Source: Promethearchaeota archaeon
Lineage (GTDB): Archaea > Asgardarchaeota > Lokiarchaeia > Sigynarchaeales > SOKP01
Length of the DNA: 11,254 nt
Direction: 5' to 3'
Assembly: GCA_016839425.1 (NCBI GenBank)
Contig: JAEOUI010000327.1
Location: 1-11,254 of the forward strand
Below the pieces are notes generated by a model, which saw nothing but the letters and a program-made list of their open reading frames with translations, was not told the DNA's origin and ran no database searches. The position numbers and the translations under genes were made by a program. This document shows, one piece after another, positions 6,281 to 11,254 of the stretch (within the stretch, counting starts at the first letter, position 1; every line of letters begins with the position of its first letter).

Positions 6281-7594
6281 CTATAAACCGGCTTCGAATT
6301 CGATTTCTTGCCCTTCTACTAAGCGATCGCATTCAATATTGAGGGTAGGATTTGCTCCACCAGTATTGACCAAAAATTCTGACGATTGCCCTGGTAAAAG
6401 CCCTTTTAAAGATTTGATTGAGCGCGTCCCGTCTACGGAAACATAAGCGTCGTAATAAATGGGTGCAATGCCGATATTTTTAACCATTACTTTCGATTGG
6501 GTCGTTGAGGCCTTGAATTCAGTGATTTGGAATTTGTATCCGATTGCCATACCAGCTTCCTCGATCCGAGACATTGATTGATATTCTGGTTGATCGTTTC
6601 CAATCATATAGCTGATGTGATATTGAGCTGCCATTTCTTCAAAAGAAATGCCATAGGGACCATTTTCATCTAATGCGTGTATTTGATCGTAGTATACATC
6701 GGGCGAAATCTCATCCATATAGCTAAGTTCGCCTCCTATTGGAGAATGCTGATATCGTTCTTGATAATCGAAAAAAGCGAACCAACCCGCATTTTCACTT
6801 TCGTGATCTTCCCATAGGAACGAATCGTCAAAAAGTCCAAAATTTAAATTGAGTAAATCAGGGTTTGCTGCAAAGGGCGAAACTTCGTTATCATAAGCAT
6901 CGATTGAAACGCTCCAGTGTAAGTCATTAAAAGTATTGTTCATGTGATTGAGAAAGATCCTTTGATATTCCTTGGACGGAAAATTTACGCCTAATTCTAC
7001 TCCTGGATCGTAAATATGGTATTCTGCCCAGAGCCCAAAACCGACTTGAAGAAATGCCAGGCGCGGGTCGTCGTCGTAAAGATTTGCAAAATTAGTATAA
7101 AAATCAAGAGTAAATTGCTGCAACTCAGTGTGCGACCAATCTGGAAACCATGTATCTTCACCTTCAGATTCATTCATTGTCTCGTGATAGTCTCCAAGGG
7201 CTTTAATGTATGAGGGAACAGCAGTATCGTATCCTGGATAAACATAACGAAATCTCAAGATTGCTTGATGACCGCGAGACTCCACATCCTCGAGCAAGTC
7301 GTCAACCACGGTCCAGTCGTAAGTATCTTCTGAACTCACGATATCGCTATATAACATGTAAGAATATTCAAGCTGAATCTCATCAGCATCATTATCGTCT
7401 GAATCGGTCCAAAAGACGATGCCCGTCATTGGCTGGACATGCGTAATGCTACTTTGGATAGAGATATCTCTAAAATCTCCATCGATAGTTTCATCCTCTA
7501 TTAAATCATTTAAATAAGGTGAAAATAAAAATAGAGCTCCAGATATAGAGATAGTGGATATGATAATAATTATAGCTAATATCTTTTTTTTCAT
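6281..7594 (-). CDS. Membrane-anchored DUF4832/DUF4874-type glycosidase-like protein
   Basis: This is a 437-residue protein from ATG at 7594, which opens MKKK and has GGAT just upstream. A TTG 15 codons earlier would extend the N-terminus past the basic residues and is less likely. A strongly hydrophobic helix (5-24) acts as signal or anchor, so the acidic remainder lies outside the cell. The barrel-like region has LRFRYVYPG (113-121), VGFGLWAEYHIY (184-195) with E191 at the end of a strand, a paired LNFGLFDDSFLW (250-261), and PIGGELSY (285-292) with E289. Two glutamates on strand ends about 100 residues apart are what a retaining TIM-barrel glycosidase would have, and the order matches the DUF4874-DUF4832 layout. 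The C-terminus (about 354-437) is an Ig-like strand domain with VKNIGIAPIYYDAYVSV. Substrate unknown; probably a surface polysaccharide or glycan. Confidence 0.78.
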   Translation of the reverse strand: MKKKILAIIIIISTISISGALFLFSPYLNDLIEDETIDGDFRDISIQSSITHVQPMTGIVFWTDSDDNDADEIQLEYSYMLYSDIVSSEDTYDWTVVDDLLEDVESRGHQAILRFRYVYPGYDTAVPSYIKALGDYHETMNESEGEDTWFPDWSHTELQQFTLDFYTNFANLYDDDPRLAFLQVGFGLWAEYHIYDPGVELGVNFPSKEYQRIFLNHMNNTFNDLHWSVSIDAYDNEVSPFAANPDLLNLNFGLFDDSFLWEDHESENAGWFAFFDYQERYQHSPIGGELSYMDEISPDVYYDQIHALDENGPYGISFEEMAAQYHISYMIGNDQPEYQSMSRIEEAGMAIGYKFQITEFKASTTQSKVMVKNIGIAPIYYDAYVSVDGTRSIKSLKGLLPGQSSEFLVNTGGANPTLNIECDRLVEGQEIEFEAGL

Positions 7595-7766
7595 TTTTAT
7601 CCAAATTTTTAATGTTGAATGTTTGAAAAAGAATTCCAAAAAGAAAAGGTTTTTACTAAATACTAAAGAAACATAATAATTACGAAAAATAGTAATTTAA
7701 GTTTTTAGTCGTCATTATCTTGAAAGAATATGAAACAACAGTCTTCGCAGAGATTATTACAATATT

Positions 7767-7806
7767 GTCATGACTATAAAAATATTTTTGACTGTTTTGA
7801 TCAAAA
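7767..7806. repeat. Cluster of three short palindromes
   Basis: GTCATGAC (7767-7774), AAAAATATTTTT (7778-7789) and TTTTGATCAAAA (7795-7806) are each perfectly symmetric and follow one another with gaps of a few bases. TGACT is also directly repeated at 7771 and 7789, flanking the middle palindrome. This could be a composite regulator site. Confidence 0.4.
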
Positions 7807-7840
7807 ATCGGAAATTAACAATAGAATGTTTTTCGTTAAA

Positions 7841-7873
7841 AAACCTAGCTGAAAGGTTTATTAATAAGGTTTA
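7841..7873. repeat. Hairpin AAACCT/AGGTTT and repeated AAGGTTTA
   Basis: AAACCT (7841-7846) pairs with AGGTTT (7854-7859) around a seven-base loop, and AAGGTTTA is directly repeated at 7853-7860 and 7866-7873. It lies upstream of the TATA box of the accessory block. Confidence 0.35.
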
Positions 7874-7909
7874 GAATAATAATTTACCCACTATCCATAT
7901 CAGGTTTTG

Positions 7910-7928
7910 AAAAATAATAATTATTTTT
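7910..7928. repeat. 9-bp-arm palindrome upstream of the TATA box
   Basis: AAAAATAAT (7910-7918) and ATTATTTTT (7920-7928) are exact reverse complements around one A. The element ends 13 bases before the TATA box at 7942 and might be a regulator site, but it is pure A/T. Confidence 0.35.
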
Positions 7929-7941
7929 TTTTCTATAAAAA

Positions 7942-7948
7942 TTTATAT
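7942..7948 (+). promoter_or_regulatory. TATA box of the 2TM/methyltransferase operon
   Basis: TTTATAT preceded by AAAAA (BRE-like purines) lies about 55 bases upstream of ATG 8000, which puts the transcription start near 7972. There is no convincing Shine-Dalgarno before the ATG, in keeping with a short-leader mRNA. Confidence 0.5.
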
Positions 7949-7999
7949 CTTGATTAGAATACTTGTATTATTTTTAAACATTAGATACATAATAAAAGT

Positions 8000-8815
8000 A
8001 TGAGTCAAAATTTATCCCCCTTTGATTTACTGAAAAATAATTACAAATTATTAATCTACTTTATTGTTTCTTTCTTTCTTATTGTAATCAGTGTTATACT
8101 TTCTTTATTCTCTAATGATTCTCTCATTGATGTCGTTTCCATAATTATTTCTACTTTGGGAAGTTGCATTTTTTTTCCACTTTTAATAGGTTTTTTTTAT
8201 GATAAGCTCAAGGAAGAGAAATCTGGAGAATCAATTTGGATGGTTTTCAAGGAATTATCTGAAGGTGGTATCCTAAGAATATTCAAGAATAGAGAACGCT
8301 CAAATTTAAGAGAAGATGGTTTCAAGGATCTTAATGAAAGATTTTTAAATCATCTTGATGGAGAGATTAAAATGATTGGTGTTTCACTAAGAGTCTTCTT
8401 TAATCAAACTGGTTCTTTTTGGAAAGCGATTAAAAAACTTCTTGACAATAATGTAATTTCTGAGAAAAATCCCATAAAAGTATTAATTTGCAATCCTAAA
8501 AGTTCTGAAGTAAAGAATAGAGCACTGGTGGAAACTCCTAATATTAAAAAACCAATGATTAAACAAGAAATTGCCCTAACAATTTCAAGCATGGAATTAC
8601 ATCCCAAATGCATTGAATATAAACTATATAACCAAGCACCTTATTGTACATTAGTGATTTTTCCTGAAAAATGTTATTACTCACCAAATTTATTGTCCAC
8701 AAAAGTACCTGTTGGATTACCTTTAATTGTATTTAGGAAGGATTCTCATGGCTATAATGTTTTAAATGAATATTTTAAAATTATTTGGAAATCAAATGAA
8801 AAAGAAGAAAAATGA
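8000..8815 (+). CDS. Two-helix membrane protein with HKD-less phospholipase-D-like domain
   Basis: This is a 271-residue protein. Two hydrophobic helices (about 17-37 and 43-66) are followed by a charged segment, GGILRIFKNRE (89-99), then an alpha/beta domain: IKMIGVSLRVFF (123-134), FWKAIKKLL (140-148), IKVLICNPKSSEVKNRALVE (159-178), and later YKLYNQAPYCTLVIF. The pattern 'strand ending in GxSLRxFF, helix, strand ending in NPxS...R' followed by a second half that displays a Tyr-rich strand is that of PLD-like nuclease/lipase folds found behind membrane helices. The HxKxxxxD catalytic motif is absent, so it is probably a binding or signalling version. Its stop overlaps the next ATG (ATGA), so the pair is translated together. 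It is much more AT-rich than the genes to its left. It could be a membrane effector or sensor of a defence-type operon; this is inference. Confidence 0.72.
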   Translation: MSQNLSPFDLLKNNYKLLIYFIVSFFLIVISVILSLFSNDSLIDVVSIIISTLGSCIFFPLLIGFFYDKLKEEKSGESIWMVFKELSEGGILRIFKNRERSNLREDGFKDLNERFLNHLDGEIKMIGVSLRVFFNQTGSFWKAIKKLLDNNVISEKNPIKVLICNPKSSEVKNRALVETPNIKKPMIKQEIALTISSMELHPKCIEYKLYNQAPYCTLVIFPEKCYYSPNLLSTKVPVGLPLIVFRKDSHGYNVLNEYFKIIWKSNEKEEK

Positions 8816-9426
8816 TTAAAGAAAATAATTATCAAGAAAGCCAAAGTGCAATAGAATTCATTGAATTTATAAAAAATAACAATATTAAACCAAATATATT
8901 AGAATTAGGATGTGGATGGGGAGAAGATGCTAGATATTTTACCAAAAACGGGTACTATGTTCTTGCAACAGACTTTAACATAACTTTTTTAAATCAACTA
9001 AAAGGTATCGATTCTAAATTAATCGATCTTAATGAAAAGGTAATTCCATTACCTGATAAATCATTTGAAGCAATATATTCTAGATTATGTTTTCATTATT
9101 TTTCAAACAATAAATTAGATGAAATTATTAATGAATTGTATAGAATACTGAAAAATAATGGGATATTGTTCATTGTAGTTAAATCAAAAAGCGATTTCTA
9201 TTACAAAAAATACAAAGATAACTTGAATAAAGATGGTACGATCGTAGTCTTGGAAGGCGATCTTAGTATAACTCAAAACAGAAATTTCATTTCTAAGGAG
9301 GATTCAAGTAAAATATTCAAGAATTTTGATATTATCAAAATTTACGAATATGAAGAAATTCTTACAAAATATAATGATACCCATCCTTCCAATTTATTGA
9401 CAGTGATTGCCAGAAAAAAAGACTGA
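8812..9426 (+). CDS. Class I SAM-dependent methyltransferase
   Basis: This 204-residue cytosolic enzyme has the standard Rossmann motifs: motif I ILELGCGWGEDARYF (29-43), which binds S-adenosylmethionine; an acidic ribose-binding residue in VLATDFN (50-56, D54); a 'DLNEKVIPLPDKSFEAIYSRLCFHYF' stretch whose key parts are the LPLPDKSFE-like turn and the strand after it; and ELYRILKNNGILFIVV. It belongs to the broad Methyltransf_11/25 group. The substrate is not readable; no DNA-MTase catalytic motif such as (D/N)PPY is present, so a small molecule, lipid or protein is more likely. It starts at ATG 8812, overlapping the stop of the 2TM PLD-like gene by four bases, so the two products are made in step and probably work together. 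Confidence 0.88.
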   Translation: MIKENNYQESQSAIEFIEFIKNNNIKPNILELGCGWGEDARYFTKNGYYVLATDFNITFLNQLKGIDSKLIDLNEKVIPLPDKSFEAIYSRLCFHYFSNNKLDEIINELYRILKNNGILFIVVKSKSDFYYKKYKDNLNKDGTIVVLEGDLSITQNRNFISKEDSSKIFKNFDIIKIYEYEEILTKYNDTHPSNLLTVIARKKD

Positions 9427-9470
9427 AGTCGCTTCCTACATCATTATTTAGTCTTTTAAAGGAGAACAGG

Positions 9471-9476
9471 TTTTTT
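9471..9476 (+). terminator. T-run after the methyltransferase gene
   Basis: Six T bases lie 44 bases after the stop. A loose G-U-tolerant stem GACTGAA (9421-9427) with TTTAGTC (9447-9453) precedes a shorter T-tract. The 167-base gap suggests the next gene may have its own promoter. Confidence 0.3.
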
Positions 9477-9557
9477 AAAAATAAATTCAATATTTTCATA
9501 TTCTAATGCTTTATAGCAAAAAAGATGAAAAAAGTTGTATAACAAAAACGACAAAAG

Positions 9558-9578
9558 TGAAAAATTTTTATTTTTTCA
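9558..9578. repeat. 7-bp inverted repeat in the ARMT1-like gene's leader
   Basis: TGAAAAA (9558-9564) and TTTTTCA (9572-9578) are exact reverse complements around seven bases, ending 15 bases before ATG 9594. It may overlap the promoter or ribosome region. It is A/T-dominated, so chance is possible. Confidence 0.3.
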
Positions 9579-9593
9579 AGTGAACTATTTCTA

Positions 9594-11216
9594 ATGAATA
9601 AAAAAGTGATTACATATTCAGGTTTATTCAAATTAACTACTGATATAATTGATTGTAACTTAAAAAAAATCTTAAGAGATGATTCTATTGGTAAGAATTT
9701 CTTATCAATAATTAGTAATACAGACTTTAAACCTGAAAGCTTTACAATTGGTGAGAGAATTAGAAATTCAGTTTCTATATCAACAAATGAGAATAATTTC
9801 AATGATTTTGTTTATGATATGGTAAAATATGAATTAAATATGTTAGAGAATGAAAACATTATAAGATTCACAGATTTGGATCGAATTCTTTCATTTATTC
9901 TAAAGCAAATAAATTCTTTTTTATCACATAAAATAGGATCGAGTACTGTGGCAGATTTAATATATAATCAAGAATTCCCGGATATAGTTGCAACAATAAT
10001 TGGATTCTGTCTTATGGGTGATTTTGATAATGAATTTTATGTATACAAAACTATAAATTCAACACTCAAGAACATCTCAACTAGAATTATAAAAAATAGA
10101 TTTATTGATAAAAAAGACTTGAAATATTTACTTTGTTTTGCAGTAGGTAGTGGATTAATAGGACTAAATCTTAAAAGTAAGAGTTCTGCTTCATCTTCAT
10201 TTGCCAGCAGAGGAATTTATGTCGATTTCAGCGATTTGAATCAAATTGATTCTATTGCAAATGATGTTTTTAATAAAATGGATAGATTAATAGAACAAAA
10301 TGCTTTAACTGTTGATTATTACGACGAATTCTTAACAGAAATTAAAACAAAACCAAATTTTTATTTGGTTTTTTTCAGTGATGATTATAATGAATCTATT
10401 TTTGATCTATTTTTTCTTCAAGAACTCCTAATGAAATATAATAATATCACTATCTCTTGTATTCCAAAGAATGGTCGTTATGGTAATGATATTAATTTTG
10501 ATGATGTTAGAGATTTTTTAAATTTGGACATTTTTACTCCACTTAGATATTTTTTTAATGAAAAAAGATTTCAGTTAATATCAAATGGACCACGAATGGG
10601 AGCTGCGAATATCAAGAAATTCGCCCCCAATGTTGTATTAGAAATCGAAAAATGTGATGCTGTGCTTATAAAAGGATGCAGAACGCATGAAATGCTGCAA
10701 GGGGGTTTAAAAAAAACAATTTATACATCAATGGTCGTTACAAGGGAATTTACTGAAAGAGAGTTAGGATTTGATGGGAGAAACACTCCTTTTATTTTTT
10801 GTAAAAGTGAACCATTAGAATATATGTATTGGGGATTTAATGGACACAACAAAAGAATTAAAAAATTCGATGATGGAAGAAAAATTAGGTTATGTTTATC
10901 TACATTGCTAGAACATGAAGAGAGGAAAAAAATAAAAAATTTCAAATCATATTATAAAGAACTTAAAAAAATGTTAAATTTGAAACCACATGTTCTAAAG
11001 AGTAGTTTAACTGCATATAAACAAGAATTAATATTAGTTTTAGAATTATTTCTAAAAACTATGAGAGAATCGAGGAATCAAATATTTATCCCTGAAAAAA
11101 TATTAAAATTTGACAATCAAAATTTAAACATTATAAAAATTGAAGATCTTATTGAACTGAGTAAGTCAATATTAGATGTTTTAAATAGCCATATAAAAAA
11201 TAACATAATTGTATGA
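9594..11216 (+). CDS. Large divergent DUF89/ARMT1-like (metal-dependent phosphatase fold) protein
   Basis: This is a 540-residue cytosolic protein. The N-terminal ~200 residues are helical. From about 255 the core follows DUF89 order: YLVFFSDDYNESIFDLFFLQELL (motif at 263-271, aligning DDYNESIFD with the family's DNxGExxFD), PKNGRYGNDINFDDV (291-305, matching PxxNDxTxED, with N298 and D299), LISNGPRMG (328-336) and CDAVLIKGCRTHEML (354-368, matching aDlvIaKGxxNxExL). Family members are Mn/Ni-dependent sugar-phosphate or damage-control phosphatases. The metal-site Asn is replaced by Asp (D264) and the Gly by Asn, so activity may differ. The last ~110 residues (430-540) are a Lys-rich helical extension, making it longer than typical (about 280-440). 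ATG 9594 has only a weak GTGA upstream. It is very AT-rich like the two genes before it. Confidence 0.68.
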   Translation: MNKKVITYSGLFKLTTDIIDCNLKKILRDDSIGKNFLSIISNTDFKPESFTIGERIRNSVSISTNENNFNDFVYDMVKYELNMLENENIIRFTDLDRILSFILKQINSFLSHKIGSSTVADLIYNQEFPDIVATIIGFCLMGDFDNEFYVYKTINSTLKNISTRIIKNRFIDKKDLKYLLCFAVGSGLIGLNLKSKSSASSSFASRGIYVDFSDLNQIDSIANDVFNKMDRLIEQNALTVDYYDEFLTEIKTKPNFYLVFFSDDYNESIFDLFFLQELLMKYNNITISCIPKNGRYGNDINFDDVRDFLNLDIFTPLRYFFNEKRFQLISNGPRMGAANIKKFAPNVVLEIEKCDAVLIKGCRTHEMLQGGLKKTIYTSMVVTREFTERELGFDGRNTPFIFCKSEPLEYMYWGFNGHNKRIKKFDDGRKIRLCLSTLLEHEERKKIKNFKSYYKELKKMLNLKPHVLKSSLTAYKQELILVLELFLKTMRESRNQIFIPEKILKFDNQNLNIIKIEDLIELSKSILDVLNSHIKNNIIV

Positions 11217-11219
11217 GTA

Positions 11220-11225
11220 TTTTTT
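11220..11225 (+). terminator. T-run after the ARMT1-like gene
   Basis: Six T bases begin four bases after the TGA stop at 11214-11216, a simple archaeal-type end for the block. Confidence 0.4.
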
Positions 11226-11254
11226 CGTCATCATCATCAGAGAATCATAAAGAA

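Larger units (their letters stand above)
7595..7999. other. Divergent promoter region rich in palindromes
   Basis: 405 bases separate the ATG of the minus-strand DUF4832-type gene from the ATG of the plus-strand 2TM gene. No protein gene is supported. It contains a TATA-like minus-strand CTTAAATTAC (7692-7701), a cluster of palindromes (7767-7806), a small hairpin with a repeated AAGGTTTA (7841-7873), a 9-bp-arm palindrome (7910-7928) and a good TATA box (7942-7948) for the plus-strand block. Base composition changes across it. Confidence 0.55.

Noticed and set aside
7016..7446. Plus-strand open frames inside the DUF4832-type gene
   Set aside because: They are antisense to a gene with clear domain structure and have no ribosome sites or domains.
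8812..9426. The methyltransferase as a DNA-modifying enzyme of a restriction system
   Set aside because: No (D/N)PPY motif, target-recognition domain or nuclease gene is present; the motifs fit a small-molecule or protein methyltransferase.
9458..9464. AAAGGAG, a good Shine-Dalgarno-like sequence after the methyltransferase gene
   Set aside because: No ATG, GTG or TTG with an open frame follows at a suitable distance, and the next gene starts 130 bases later.

Overview
The window looks like a piece of an archaeal chromosome, most plausibly an Asgard (Lokiarchaeia-like) archaeon. The DNA is strongly AT-rich. Several genes have TATA-like boxes about 50-70 bases upstream and simple T-run ends. 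It carries a short cytoplasmic GH57 enzyme, extracytoplasmic proteins held by one uncleaved-looking N-terminal helix, and a 7TM protein with what looks like a longin/roadblock-like tail. The lineage is inferred from gene content; no rRNA, tRNA or universal marker is present to settle it.

Layout. (1) Bases 1-1445, minus strand: two adjacent membrane-protein genes that resemble each other. The downstream one is cut by the window edge. The upstream one is complete: seven predicted membrane helices plus a cytosolic tail. A perfect inverted repeat lies just upstream of it. (2) 1675-4707, plus strand: a GH57 alpha-glucan enzyme, then a membrane-anchored type-1 periplasmic-binding-protein (ligand-binding) protein with no transporter genes beside it. 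(3) 4766-5850, minus strand: a small alpha/beta protein with a very strong Shine-Dalgarno site, and a DUF998 integral membrane protein. (4) 5851-6280: a gene-free AT-rich stretch with a perfect hairpin and short direct repeats. (5) 6281-7594, minus strand: a membrane-anchored DUF4832/DUF4874-type glycosidase-like protein. (6) 7595-7999: a gene-free divergent promoter region unusually rich in short palindromes. (7) 8000-11216, plus strand: a visibly more AT-rich three-gene block. It holds a two-helix membrane protein with a phospholipase-D-like but HKD-less cytosolic domain, a class I SAM methyltransferase overlapping it by ATGA, and a large divergent DUF89/ARMT1-like protein.

Regions 1-5 read as ordinary host genes: sugar metabolism, ligand sensing and membrane proteins. 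Region 7 differs in base composition, in spacing and in the type of genes, and is the best candidate for an accessory, possibly undescribed, system: a membrane sensor or effector translationally coupled to a methyltransferase, followed by a putative metal-dependent phosphatase-fold enzyme with an altered active-site motif. No function for that block can be proved from the sequence alone. No CRISPR array, insertion sequence, tRNA or rRNA was seen.
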